Shown: in pieces, positions 1-12,070 of the stretch | Numbering within the stretch: the first letter of the stretch is position 1 | Layout: every line of letters starts with the position of its first letter | Assembly: GCA_014904985.1 (NCBI GenBank) | Contig: MU128969.1 | Span: forward strand, 62,001 to 126,000 | Length of the DNA: 64,000 nt | Source: Hydnum rufescens UP504 | Taxonomy: Eukaryota; Basidiomycota; Agaricomycetes; Cantharellales; Hydnaceae | Reading direction: 5' to 3' | Notes under the pieces: generated by a model | Told to the model about the DNA's origin: nothing | The model's database searches: none | Seen by the model: only the letters and a program-made list of their open reading frames with translations | Made by a program: the position numbers and the translations under genes

Positions 1-1205
1 GTCGCGGCGATTTCCGGGCCATGGGATATTGCTATTTATGGTAATAAATGACATCCTGTCTTGGTTGGGGAACGTCCAGGAGGTGTCCTTTTGTCTGTGA
101 GTTCGCATATCGTCGAAAACGGTAGTTCCAATAACAACACGTGCTAAATAAGATTCTAATTATGCTTAGTAATTCAATCACATTTCTTGGTGGCTCTCTC
201 GTGGCAATTGGCCGTGCATTTCTGATGCAGCGTTCGTTTAGCAAGGGGGGTCTGGGCTCGTGACTGACATGATTCAAGTCTTTTACCTAACAGAACATTC
301 TCCAGAGACATCTCCGGGAAACACGTTTTTCAGCCCGCAAGAACGACTAAAAAACGTTGCTATTTTCATATTGAGAAAGAAAGGCGTTTCCTAGCAACAC
401 TTCGGAGATCAGCTTGTTGGGCGCTTCTGAATCGGAAGCAAATGTGCCGGCGACCAGTTGGATTTATCTTCACCGTAACTTAGCTCTTTATACCTGCAAT
501 GCTGTAATTTGGCAAGGAGATGAAAGGAGATGTGCTCTATGTTCAGGTCAAGGAATACGAGATTGAAGTAAAATTCTAAGAATTCTACTCGGGAAACATC
601 CTGGCTGTCAGCAGGGGCGGGGGTTGGTAATTATATTGGCTATTAATATGCCGTCCAGAGACCGCCGCCCTCAAATCTCCGATTTTACGGGTAACCCAAT
701 TAGGGGATGAGGGTGAAACGTTTCCAGGCAGCTGCTCTTGGATTCTCTTTGCTGTAGGGTGCTGCAGGGTGGCTGGCTTTATCCCAGTAGTTTCCATCCC
801 TCCAGGTGTTCATTCTCACGGATCACGTGATTTTATTGGTGCCTTGTTCAATACAATTTTCTAGGGTGAGATTCTAGACTACTGCTTTAGCCTGATCGCG
901 CACCTCGAATCTAGCTTATTTAGCTTAGGGGTTATTACCAAATTATCACAGGGTCGTGTGGATTCCAAATGTCGAAGGTAAAATACAGGTGGCTGTGTTA
1001 TGCAGTATATCCGTGTATGGAAAAGTGTTCACTTTATGTGCCACTTCATAGAATCGCATTTTCCGGGATCTCCGAGCCTCCTATTTATTGCGTCCTAGGG
1101 TTCTAGTTGGAAATATTTACTTGCCTTCCTTTCCTCCCAACGAAAGTCAGCGTAGGTGTTCGCGCTCCCTCCCTCCTTCCCTCCACCCCCCACACTCTTT
1201 TAGCA
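1..1205. other. No recognisable gene
   Basis: AT-rich stretch with only short open frames on both strands; none resembles a family I know. A CT-rich tract just before 1206 (about 1165-1200) fits a fungal promoter or 5' leader for the next gene. The first 20 bases resemble the GC-rich core of the element near 12.6 kb, but the match is too short to claim. Confidence 0.5.
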
Positions 1206-3390
1206 ATGGCTACCTCTGAGAATTGGATAGACGGCACTGTTAACATCATGTGGGGTACTATGAAGTGCGTCCTGTTCTCTGTCCATTTTTCACTATACTC
1301 ACGCCTCTCGTGCACAGAGAACTCCAGCGTGATGTGAGCAAAGACCCCAATATCAGCAAACCCCCCGCTCATCCCCTTCGTCGCGTTATAGATTCAGGTG
1401 TTCGACAAACTATGTCTCGTTTTCTTGGGTGTCTACGGGTTTGTATCGAGTGTCGAATTACGATGCGGTTGTGTCCTATGTTGAATCTTTCGGCATAGTT
1501 GGGAGTACTTGACCTCTCTGTCCGCCGACTACGAGATTTTCAAGCTCTTCAAACAACGCAAGTTCCGTCCAGCGCAACTCCTCTATTTGGCATGCAGATA
1601 CTCTATCCTCGGCTTTCTCATTGGAGTGTGAGCCGCATGCTGCCTACGAATCCTTCATACTCTCTGACCAACGCGTTCCAAGTAACATCGCCATGGAAGT
1701 GACAGAGGTGATCGATTGCGAGGCCATTTACAGGTTTAACAATGTGGGTGCCAACGGGCATCAGAACAGCGTTGGTCTCGCGCTCATTCACATTGGACCT
1801 GCAGCTGGCTCTCGGTTGCACGCTTGGAACTGCCTCTCTTCTTCTCATGATGCGCTCGTATGTTTTTTTATTTCATTGGGAACCCCAACAAACAGTTTAT
1901 GGCTTCCCCAGGCTTGTAGTGTGGGCATACGACAAGCGCATCATGATCCCCTTGCTCGTTCTCTGTCTTGGCCATTGGGGAATCATCTTCCGTGGTATGT
2001 CTCCCTGTCGAGTGTGTTCATCCGTCTCCGATTCATTGCGCCTACAGACATCGTTGGGACCCACTCGTCTTGGAACACGATGGCGGGAACTTGTGTAAGA
2101 ATGCTGGTCGTTCAACCACTATCCACGCTCATGACACCCTACCATAGGCTGTGGATGCCACTTTCCGTTACTGGATGGCTATCGAGTTCATCTACAGTAA
2201 GTCATTCCATTTCTCCCGAGTACGAAACCTTATGGCCCTCATTTTAAATCTTGTCAGCCATGGTGCTGGACTTTGTGATCTTATGCGTCACGGTCGCGGG
2301 TGTGCTGGTGAGACTCAAGATGAAGAGCAGTGTCCGAGACTTGATCTTGCACGATGGGTATGCCTTGCGCTCTATCTACCCACATAATATAATTAACTTG
2401 GTTCGCCCCCCAAATTCTGTAGTTTGATGTACTTTTTGTGCGCCTTCTTCGCGAACATGATCCCAAGCGTATTCATGCTCTCCCATCTGAATCGTACGTT
2501 GTTTTTCCCTTTTGTCGCCGCGACAACATAGCTGACACATTTCAAACAGCGGTCATGGACTTGTGAGTCATTTTCGTCCGTTCAATTGAGGATGTGTCTA
2601 AGTGATGTGATAGCATGGCAACGCCAATCGCCGCGACAATCACTGCGATCGCCGCCACTCGCTGCGCACGACGTCTCGCTGGGCTCGCGACCAGCCCTGC
2701 CCCTTCTCTGAATTCGAAACGCGGTTCTTCTTTCCAGTTAAGTTCCAAGATGATCTCTTGGTCCCTTAGTCCTCTTGAATTTTCGGGATGGGGATTTCTA
2801 ACCGCGACTCTGGAACAGATCTCCGTCTGGTCCGCCATCATACAAGAGTCAGACCAAGGACAAGGACGGCTACCTCAGCCCGGACGCTTCTTTCCTCAGT
2901 CTGCAGGACGATAGCATCCCTGTGCGCCCGAACAGGGCTCGCCTGTTGCCAGGGCGCAGCGAGAAGCAGGATATCAAGGTCTCCGATGATCACCTTCAGA
3001 CTCAGTTGCCTCCAAGGACAACTATAGTGCATTTCGAGCAATCGGGCAAGATGAGTGAGCTTCATGGCCAGGACGGAGCCGACAGCTTGAGAAAATCATC
3101 GCTTGCGTCCACCCAGGTGGACGAGAAGGTCTCGATTGAAATTGTCTCGAAAGTCACACCTCTGTACGTTCTTGCCTCATAGTCTCAAGCGTTAGTTATA
3201 TTAACGTATAGTGACGTGTAGGAATGCGCAAGAGAGTGACTATTACAAATTCCCCCGCACCCCTATTTCTCACTCAGGCGCGTCATTCGGCATCGATTTG
3301 GAGCGCTCTCACGGCACTTCTGCCATCGGTCTTCCTGTTGACCCAAAGCCTGTGCGCAAACTTGACCCGTCCTCGGACAGCATAGTGTGA
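1206..3390 (+). CDS. Multi-pass membrane protein of an agaricomycete family
   Basis: Predicted integral membrane protein with about six or seven TM segments; I know the family only as uncharacterised basidiomycete membrane proteins, so no function is assigned. The ATG at 1206 opens MATSENWIDGTVNIMW. Splicing short introns joins VFDKLCLVFLGVYG (from about 1409) to WEYLTSLSADYEIFKL (from 1499), then a TM segment with LGTASLLLMM, the conserved VVWAYDKRIMIPLL-LGHWGIIFRG block (from about 1920), NMVLDFVILCVTVAGV (about 2260), CAFFANMIPSVFM (about 2440) and ATPIAATITAIAATR (from 2616). An intron at 2737-2818 leads to a hydrophilic tail running through SLQDDSIPVRPNR; a last intron near 3168 precedes the final exon ending DPSSDSIV with TGA at 3388-3390. 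The cytoplasmic-looking Ser-rich tail and the TM core in order match the family. The exon order is solid; the first two introns are less certain. Confidence 0.7.
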
Positions 3391-5516
3391 GGCAGTTCTT
3401 ATTTTAGCACTCAGACAGGTAGTAGTGTTAGACTAGCTTGATGGATCCCCTTCGCGAAGTTCGTTCGTACACACACACACATTCGTTTGGTTTCGCTTTT
3501 CCTCCCTCTTTCTGTATCCCTCGGAAGCTCTTCATCCTCTGGCGATATCACTCGTTCTAAATATATCTCAAAACTTTATTCGTATCAACTCTATTATGAC
3601 GACTGTAATCTTCGGCGCTTATCCTTTTAATCTGCGCGGTTACCACACTGGATAAACTGGCTCTCTTGTGTGCAAGGTTTGAACAAAGGCTTTTTAAATC
3701 TTTCGGAAAATAAGTACTACAATACTATATCCATGGACCAGAGAGAGGACCCCGAAACTTGGAGGCCAGAACCGCAAGGCCACAGTTACGGAAATAGCCG
3801 AGATCGTTTCCTTCGTCGTTGAGGAGACGCTCTTTGCAATTGCAAGACACTTCCCTGTGAATCACCCAGCCTCTAGGTTTTTTTAACACGTCGGGGCACC
3901 CGCCGACCCTTCCCTACCCATCCAATTCGCCGGTCGGGCATTCAGATTCCCACAGTGGTGGCGGCGGCGACTGACGTGAACTATGAATACCTCTGAAATA
4001 CCTGTATATGATCGCCGCTTCAATACATTGATACTGTAAATCACGCAGTGCAGTACAGTACAATAATCCCTGACTCCCCCGTATATTGAGCGTGAAAAAG
4101 CAAAAGCAAAACTCAGGGAGATACCGGTCACGTCAATCAATACACTGTGGTGGTACGCCCTGCTTCCCTTCTTTCTCTGTGAATCGTTGCCATAGATGAA
4201 TTCTCAGGGGCAAGACAAAGGGGATCTTTACGACAGCACGACATTGGGTAGCTATGCAGAATCTCGGGCGACGCAACGCACATATGTGGCGAGAACGAGT
4301 GAGAATAGGCTACGTGTACAGCAGGTGAAAAATGAAAAAAAAATGAAAAAATGAAGTGAAATGTAGCAAGAAAACAGCTCAGGGCAGCTACAATTGACGC
4401 CTAAATTCAATTGCTTTGGGTGCTTACTCAAGTCGGGTAAGATCCGCCAGACGAATGGTGAGGGCTAAGTGAGCTTCGGTGGAAAACCCCCTGGACATTC
4501 TGCTGGTTATATCCGGAGATGAATGTCGACGAGGGTGTCTTCGATCATTCGCAAGTGCTTCCTCACGGGGGCAACATCCGAGGGGGTTGTGGCGCCGTTT
4601 TGAATTGATAATGGGAATATACATCGGGCCGTTCTCGCCGGTCGTGAGCAATGGGTGGAGGCGCCCTCAAGGAACCGGGTACATCCGGCTCACCAAATGG
4701 TTGGTTGGTTGTTGCTAGAGCCTCCTCCCTGAGCGAGAATGCGTCCTCGCGGCGCCCAAAAACCCTGTGAAAGTGAAACAGGAAGAATTGACAAGTGAGT
4801 TGACAAGGACTGACATATTCCGTCACAGCGCCACCGCAATTGTCCCCTGCACCTCTTGGGCAGGGGCCCTCTTCGGGAAGGCACAAATCAGAACACTTCA
4901 ACGACAAATCCGGCATTTTGACTACCAGTTACTGGGCCACATCCCTGCACTGCAATCGAATGCCACTTCAGGAAATATGTTACAACTCACTCAGAAGCTG
5001 CAGCGATACCGACATTGAACATTGACACCGACCAGTTTCGCGAAGCTGTCGCATATATAGTTCCCCGTCGCGCGTGGTGAACTCCGAATCCACCGCCTGT
5101 ATACCAATCAGCCTCTCGGACATGGACCCCCCTATGTAAGTATCCTGAACTTCTGGATGCCATGGGGTCCTGGAGCTTCGATCTCAAGAAGACAGGAGTA
5201 GGGTGCCTTGGGGGCTGATGGGATACGAATACCAATGCACCCTTTTTCAGCATTCTCACTGCGATTCCCCATACCGAATCTGCTTTCTCGTATAGGAGAA
5301 CACCCTGTGCTCCAAATTTCTGATTCCTGGTCTATCAAACCCTCGTTTCTTTGCAAAACGAGATAACAAATTACAGTAGAGACCTCAGCTTGAAAATCCC
5401 CCGACTATGGTAATTTTTTTTTCAAATGTTTCCATGACTTCAAAATTTGGGGGATCGGCGCAGTACGTACTGTACTGTAATTTGGCATTTTCAACAGAAA
5501 CAGCTGGCGGCTCAAA
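3391..5516. other. Intergenic, no gene recognised
   Basis: Holds the 3' region of the membrane-protein gene, including a short CA run at about 3471-3481. Several open frames of 75-117 codons lie on both strands between 3.9 and 5.4 kb, but none has family resemblance, splice logic or biased composition, so I treat them as chance. The downstream end lies next to the stop of the peptidyl-tRNA hydrolase gene. Confidence 0.5.
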
Positions 5517-6300
5517 TCAATTTGAAGTTAGCTGTACTGGTACAGCAAACTGGAGTGCAATCTCCTCTACAGCGGACCACGCCTTCTCTACACCTTCACC
5601 AGGCCCACCCCACCACTCCCTCTCGGCCTTATCGAGCGGTTCCATCACGTACCCGACATACGGAGCCGAACTGCTCGGTCTCCCTATCCCAATCCGTATC
5701 CGATGGAACCCCGGCCCATTCAGTCGAGATATCACGTCCGCTACGCCGTTGTGCCCATTGGATGTGCCCCCGAAGCGGGCGTGCACGGAGAATGGGCGGT
5801 GCGACAGAGAGTCGTGGATGACGATCACGGGATTTGGCATTTCAGGATGTGGAATGTGGGCTTTGAGGGCGAGCGCAACTGCTCTGCCAGAAATATTCAT
5901 GAGCAATTCTAGAAAGATAGAGCATCAGTTACACGATCGGGGGTCTCATAAAATGAGCCCGATGATATATGCATACTCGGTTTAACCAGAATTATATTAA
6001 TGCGTTTGGCAGGTAGAGGCAGGACATCTCGTTTCGGTGTATGGCCTTTCGGGTATGGGGGAATGATATCAACTTCCTTTTGCGCAATCCACGATTTCAG
6101 AGAGCTGTCCTCCCTGAGTTTAACCCCAAGCCGAGCAGCAAAAGAAGCTATGAGCAATTGCCCAACGCTGACAAAAAGCTCAAACCCTTCATTTCGCAGT
6201 TCGTTATTCCAAACGGGAGATAGACATACCTGTGTCGGGTATAAGGGTGGGTGTGGTTTCCTAATCCCACTACTAGTATAGACGGTACACGAACGCCCAT
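5517..6300 (-). CDS. PTH1: Peptidyl-tRNA hydrolase (bacterial/mitochondrial Pth1 type)
   Basis: Cleaves the ester bond of peptidyl-tRNA released from stalled ribosomes; eukaryotic Pth1 enzymes usually act in mitochondria. The ATG at 6300 opens MGVRVPSILVVGLGN. Two introns are removed: one splits the histidine region (TRH-SVGQ) and one lies near 5.9 kb, joining LVKP to KLLMNISG. The catalytic set of the family is visible: Asn in GLGN, His in YTRH, Asn in MNISG, Asp in VIVIHDSL, and the NGHNG loop, followed by FHRIRIGIGRP and the late PLDKAERE motif. Total length is close to the usual 190-210 residues. The reading frame is intact after splicing. It starts 88 bp from, and divergently to, the Rsc9-like gene. 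No clear presequence is visible, so location is inferred from the family. Confidence 0.88.
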
Positions 6301-6388
6301 AAACCTAATTTACAAATCTTCACAGTTGAGGAAGGAGTCGGGGCAATTGACACTGCCACACGGCCATTTCCGAAGTCCAATCAACAGT

Positions 6389-8501
6389 ATGAGTACTACT
6401 TACTCAAGCACCGAATATTATGGACGGCAGCAAGACTATAGAGGATATACCCAACCCGCTGCTAAACGGCCCCCGCCTCTTGATGGGGAGGAACGTGCGT
6501 AAAGCATCACTAATTTTCGTGTGCAGAGCTTAGATGCTGTTATCTTGCAGAATGGTACCTGGATGGTGGCGCAAGCAATCGAATGGCCCTAGCTCTGTTG
6601 TCAAACATTCCACGCGAGGTGGAGTGGTCCCTTTCGCGCCTTGTGAATCTCTCCGACGAGCACACCAATCGATTTGTCCTCAGTGCCGTACCGAAATTGA
6701 CAGAGGCCATCCTCTACTGGCCCGAAATATATCTCGAGGGATACGACAAGGGATTTTCCGTATCCCCGTATTTTTCTCCGTCATTTCATGTCGCCAGTGT
6801 TCGCAAACACGCCATCGAATCTGTCCTCACCCTTCGTAACGCCTCTCACAATGACCTGAATGCCACACATCTCGCACACGATCCCAGGATGCTCAGAGTG
6901 ATCATAGCTATTCTGGGACTGCCGCCCGACGAGGTCAATACTGAACTCATCGTTTACGCCCTCGAGCTGTTGCAAGCCATAGGCCCTCTCCTCCCTACTG
7001 TGAAGAAAGGGAAGTCACCTTATGGTCCAGTCCCAGTCCTTCGCCTAGAAAAACTAGTCGGCGATTCTGTCGATCGCGCTATCATCATCCCCGCTTTGAA
7101 TCTCCTCACGCTTCTCATGACAACAAACCCTGCGATCCCACCAGACTCACCCGATTATTATCTCCCTCCTTATAACCCGCAACCAAACTCCCCGCCCTCG
7201 CCCGTGCGCTAAAATTCATTGCCTTGGTGCAAGACCCAGCTTTGCTCACGGCGAGTCTTGAATTTATCTCAACATACCTTTCAAATCCCTCCGCGTCCAA
7301 GGCGTTCCTGTTAAGTCGCAATCTTGGGAGTACCGTTCGGCTTCTTGTAGGGATTATTCGCTACGAACAAGCCGTGGAGACGCGAGTCGTGCCCATTGGT
7401 CCCCCTATAAAAACCGCTGCTGTTGAGGATGAGGTCCCTTATGAATTGACAGAGGCGGATCTCGCCCGCCTCGCTCCTATTCCAGAGCCCGAACGCTCGT
7501 TCGAATGGTGCGCGACCTCTTTCTTCTTTGGCATATTTGGACTGTTTTGAATACTCACATGCACAGGATGAGGATCATGTTCGAATACTCACCTGGGTCA
7601 GAGCAAACACAAGTAACGTTCTGGAACTTGTACAAGGACACGTTTTCCCCGTACTCCGAGTATCCGATGCTGCAGGCCGCAGATATCATTCGCAATGTTA
7701 CGATCCAATTCACGGAAGCCAACGCTAGCGTCGTTCATGGCGCGAATCAGCGTTTCGTCATCCAAAATATCAAACGGAGACCGAAAGCCGCACCACCGCA
7801 TCGATTTAAATGCAATTGGCTTTCCGCTACGTGCACTTCTGCGCCGCTCTCTTCCTCCAACACGCTCTATGAGCACGTCTTATCGCATCTAGAGGCCGAT
7901 AAAGACCCTCAAAAGTGCTTATGGGGAGCGTGTCCTAATCCAGAAACATCTCTCTCCGTCCTCAAGCAACACATTCTCACACATATCCCCCAAACACCCC
8001 ATCCGCGAAACACCCCTCGCAACCACAAGCGATCACATTGCCTTCCGATGCCGACGCGACATACCCCCCCGCGACGCCGCAGCACGACCACCGCCTCCCC
8101 CACCATCCACGACTCTCACCCACGTCACAGCAGCAAGCGGCCAGACGACTCCCACGTCGCTTCTCGGACTCTACTCCCTCCGCTTGCTCTTCTGGGCGGC
8201 GTTTCCGAGCACGGAGGCAGCGCCGGTGCCCGATGAGAATCGGTTCGGCTTTCCCGCACTCCCGCTCTCGCAGCATGAGCAAAAGGAAGAGCGCGGGCAG
8301 AGTGAGATCCGGGAGGCGGAGCGAAGAGGGCGCCAGGCGTTCAGAAATGTGAGGAATATGCTGCTTGAGGTGCATGTCCCTGACGAAGGTATCATGGGCT
8401 GGGTGGCGGAGATGGTGTCGAGAACGTACGACGATGAGGATGAGGATGATGAGGATGATGGTGCGGTGGAGTCGAGCGAGGATATTGTTAAAGCGGCGTA
8501 A
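6389..8501 (+). CDS. RSC9: Rsc9-like subunit of a RSC/SWI-SNF chromatin remodeller
   Basis: Likely a DNA-binding, armadillo-rich subunit of the nuclear RSC/PBAF-type remodelling complex. The ATG at 6389 opens MSTTYSSTEYYG; an intron at about 6496-6549 joins to WYLDGGASNRMALALLSN. A long helical repeat region follows (NIPREVEWSLSRLVNLSDEH, LLPTVKKG, LVQDPALLTASLEF). After an intron at about 7507-7567 comes FWNLYKDTFSPYSE, an RFX-type DNA-binding block, then a C2H2-like zinc region (FKCNWLSATC, H in LYEHVLSHLE, CLWGACPN, LKQHILTHI). The tail GRQAFRNVRNMLL-GWVAEMVS and an acidic DEDEDDEDD end match basidiomycete relatives. Three one-base frame breaks interrupt the frame at about 7185, 7987 and 8064, each at a run of A or C where one extra base restores the family sequence, so I regard them as assembly errors. 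Confidence 0.8.
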
Positions 8502-8831
8502 TTCGGAATCGGAATCTCAAACTTTTTATTCTCATTTGTTGTTCCTCTAGGTGAAGTGGAATTCGATGGTTCGATCCATGCATTGTATTTGTTACTGTAT
8601 GACTGGCATCCAGACAGACAGCGAGACCACTATGACGTTGCGAAAATTAAGGTCTTATGGCACAGGAGGGAGAAATAGAGATTGAGATAATGCCAGTATA
8701 CTATTGGATGCGATGCAAGTACATCCCATACGTCCAGAATGAAAAAGGCCTATGCCCCGCCACTACGTGTGTGTTGCAAGTCAGCAACGTCATCCCGCCT
8801 CGATCGAGACCAACGCTAAAAAATAAAAAAC
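8502..8831. other. 3' intergenic space
   Basis: Space between the convergent Rsc9-like (+) and Sec61 gamma (-) genes. I see only AT-rich 3' flank sequence and no open frame worth calling. Confidence 0.6.
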
Positions 8832-9294
8832 TTACACTAATATGTTGTTACTAGTGAATGATGCAGTTTTTGGTGTCCGTTAGTTTATCTACTATCGCAG
8901 AGACGCAAACGGGAAGAAAAGGATAAATAAAAAAGGACCCACATAGGGATATGCACGAGCTTGACAAAGTACCCGAGGAAGCCCATGACAGCGAAGCCAA
9001 TAGCGACTGCTCGGCAGATCTGGACGAAATCTTAACAGCAAAAAGAGGGAAGCATTTTTAAGTAAGGTGACTTCGAGGGGCGGGACGGGACGACGCGAGG
9101 ACGCGAGGAACCTTTTTGGGAAGGCTTTGTACAGCGAGTGATAAACTGTGAAGCGTGAAGCGTGCGCGTAAGAGACGATTTTGAATTGTAAAAGTAGGGT
9201 GGAAACGGAAAGAAAAGATGAAGATAATGACCAGCGATCCTTCTTTGTACCACGTCTTCGGCACCTCGACGAGTTCTCTTAGTTTATCAGACAT
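8832..9294 (-). CDS. SSS1: Sec61 gamma / Sss1, translocon subunit
   Basis: Single-span tail-anchored subunit of the ER Sec61 channel. Four exons give a 67-residue protein: 9294-9232 ([20 protein letters not shown]), 9145-9112 ([11 protein letters not shown]), 9030-8943 ([19 protein letters not shown]...) and 8850-8832 (NNILV then TAA). The pattern [12 protein letters not shown] followed by a hydrophobic helix and [14 protein letters not shown] is diagnostic, and length equals that of yeast and animal orthologues. The last coding exon is only 19 nt and the second only 34 nt, so simple ORF callers miss the gene. The first intron uses a GTCATT donor, slightly unusual. All exon phases agree and the frame is intact. 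Confidence 0.93.
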
Positions 9295-9785
9295 GGTTAA
9301 GTTCCTCGTCAATTCTTGACAAACGAGCGACGTGGATGTGACGTGATGATGCCGGCAACTTCCAGCCAATAGCGCGTGGTCTTACGTATTATGCAACTCG
9401 AAACAACTTTGTGTTTTACATAAACGAATACAGTGATGCCGGACTGCCCAGTAATGCCCGCGACCCATCAGGCTTGTTAGGGGAAAACTTGGACCACCAT
9501 TTCGGCCTTTGACTTTGGGCAAATGCCCTGCATACATGAAAGAGACAACCAGTCGGACCTACTGTAATCAGGTGCACTCAAGAGCGCATACCTACTATTC
9601 AAAGGATGACCCATGCACCATATCACCAAGCCATGGGCATGAATCGTGGGAGATGATGAGGAGAGAAGCCTGAATTCTTGTACAAATATCAACAGAGAAG
9701 ACATTGTTGGACGAGATAAGAAAGCGGATGCTTGTACAAGCGAGCACTTACCAAATTACATACCCAACAGAAATGCTAGGAAGGG
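9295..9785. other. Intergenic
   Basis: Upstream of Sec61 gamma and downstream of the MFS transporter. One minus-strand frame of 75 codons (9477-9704) has no family resemblance. Nothing else seen. Confidence 0.55.
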
Positions 9786-12070
9786 TCACAGGACATAGCG
9801 GAACCCTATGTAAAACGAGAACGGAATGATGAGTGCCTAATATTGACGTCAAAGTCTTGCGTCGGCAAGAAGGAACGCGACACTTGCCTGGATGCCGGTC
9901 TCCAAGCTCCATGATCTGTAACTCGGACAGCTCTCTAGACCCCAGGTCGCCTTTTGTTCCGGAGTCAATAGCTTGTGCGGGTGCGCATCGCTTCCATCAC
10001 GCGCAACAACTCCATATACTCGGTCGCGTCGCGCGTTTTCGTGCCCATTGGCCACCATCAAAGTCAAAACACATAGGATGCCCAGGAAGGCAAATGCAAT
10101 GGCGATACCATGGCCTGAGACAAACCAGACACGCTTCAGAGAACGAACAGAATACCGGGGGGGGGGATCGAAGCCCCACCTGCGAAGAAACGAGGCGCGG
10201 CGCTACTCGGATATACGTTAGAGCTGATGATTCCACCGCAAGCCCCAACGGCGAAATAGAAGCCCATTGCTACTGCACGCGTGTACACCGGTCCATAGCT
10301 GTGAGAATAAACGAGGTGAATTCAAAATTAGACCACAAAGAAGATATTGTCCGAACTTGTTGCCTATGAATGTGGTCGCTGTTGCGCCGCAAGGACTGAT
10401 ACCTCCGACACAAAGGAAAATTGCAACTGAAATGCCAATGAACAGGACTCCAGGAATGGAAAGACAGCGTAAGACTACAGTACTTGACCGCAATCGATGC
10501 ATTGGTGATGAGGATGACGTATCCTGTAATGACCATGAGCAGCCCTCCAATGATAAACACGCCTCGTCGGAATAGCCTATCCGATGCAATAGCAACCAAT
10601 ATCGAGGTGATGAACCCGAAGAACATAGGGTGGTGCACTGAGCAAATTCGCGTTCGCGTTTGTAAACCCTAGTTCCTTGATGATTGTTGGCGTGAAGAAG
10701 GCAAGGGAGTAAAACAACTGAGAAAGACTTAAGTACCTGAGACCGAGAACATTGCGAATCAGAATGCACCCAATTTAGAGTACAAAAGTATGCCTCACAG
10801 GAGAGCATAGATGTATGTTCTCCAGTCTGTAAAGGCCCTGCGAACTTGGCGCCATGAGAATGGCAATGGGACATTTGTAACACCCTGATTCTTCGCAAGT
10901 CGGTGGAGCCATCGCTCACGATCGATTCCCTTGAGAACTCTATGATCCTCAGGAAAATCCGGAACCAACCACCACGCAGGAATCGCGCAGAGGAACGTTA
11001 AAAGGCCTTCGAGAATGAATCTAATGTACGCGAAAAGAGATCTCGCATGTGAGGGCTCGAAAAAGCAAGTTATTTATGGAAAGAGCTGCGCACATCCAGG
11101 CCCAACCGTCCTTGCCAGCCGACATGGGCCATGTGTCGGATACCGAACGCCAATAGTCCTCCAAAGGCACCTTTTTGCACAAAATGCGTCGCAGGAGGTT
11201 CGGAGACAAAAAGAGTGAATGCCCACCTGCCAGAGTAGTACCAGCATAGAACAAGGAAATGACGAGATTCTGCTCATTTCGATTATACCATGTGGTAAGG
11301 AGGAAATTAACCCCTGGAAATAGACCACCTAAAAACACGGGGTCAGGCTCTGGCACGATTGAGAAAAGGTAATGGAGAAACCTTCCGCGAGGCCGAGCAT
11401 GAATCGTGCTGCGACGAGGCCGCCAAAATTGTTCACAATACCCATCAGGGCTGGACGGTAAAAAATGCTAATGAGCCACGAAAATTTCAGTCCCCAAAAA
11501 TATATGAGGCATACTCATCACGACGCTCCAGGACACCATAAGAAAAAAGATCCATCTTAAGATAGTATGAAAAACAAGATCGTAACGGTGTATGCCAAAG
11601 CAATCATACCGATGAGGCTTGAACCATCGAAGGGCGAGATTAGAGGGGACCTCGACGAGAATATACGAAACGAAGAACACAGTGAGAGCAATATCATACT
11701 GGTTCCCCTTTAGGTGCAGGTCTTTTTCGAGATTTGCCAAACGTGCTTGACCGATATTGACCTACGCATAACCAAAAATATTAGATCTTTGGCACATGCA
11801 AGCTCAATGAACATTCATACACGATCAAGGAAATCTGGCAAGGCAAAGATCTCCCTTTCAGCGGCCCATGACATAGAGTAATGAACGTGTTGGATCTGAC
11901 GCACTCAGCAGATAAAGAAGAGCACAGTAAGGTAGGATCGCTAAGTCAATCTTGCGTTTTATTGCCCTTTCTTGGGTAGGAGTCATATTCAACGAATCTG
12001 GTGTCCCCGTCTCGGGAACAACGTCTGCATCTGTGGTTTTTTTGTGTATGGAGGGCAGGTGGGACAACAT
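9786..12070 (-). CDS. Major facilitator transporter, anion:cation symporter (Dal5/Tna1-like) family
   Basis: Twelve-TM plasma-membrane permease of the fungal allantoate/nicotinate-like group; substrate unknown. The ATG at 12070 opens MLSHLPSIHKKTTDAD, followed by RKIDLAILPYCALLYLL. A first intron ends at CAG near 11826 to give NFLDRV, a second joins NIGQARLANLEKDLHLKG, then the TM2 block YDIALTVFFVSYILVEVPSN. Later exons show LTTWYNRNEQNLVISLFYAG, KDGWAWM, MFFGFITSILVAIASDRLF and the family C-terminus RRDRVYGV, LLTPEQKATWGLE, ELSELQIMELGDRHPG. A final GC-AG intron (donor GGCAAGT) leads to a short last exon encoding FRYVL with TGA at 9786-9788. One frame break lies at about 9932-9936 in a GAGAG run, probably a sequencing indel. 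About seven or more introns; details in the middle are approximate. Confidence 0.82.

Noticed and set aside
3732..3890. Short plus-strand frames around 3.75-3.88 kb with protein-like text
   Set aside because: They are under 50 codons, have no start or stop logic and no recognised motif.
4424..4916. Overlapping open frames of 75-117 codons on both strands
   Set aside because: No family resemblance, no splice-consistent extension, and similar lengths on both strands as expected by chance.
10145..10180. tRNA-like B-box (GATCGAAGCCCC) next to a G run
   Set aside because: It lies inside MFS coding sequence and no cloverleaf can be built around it.
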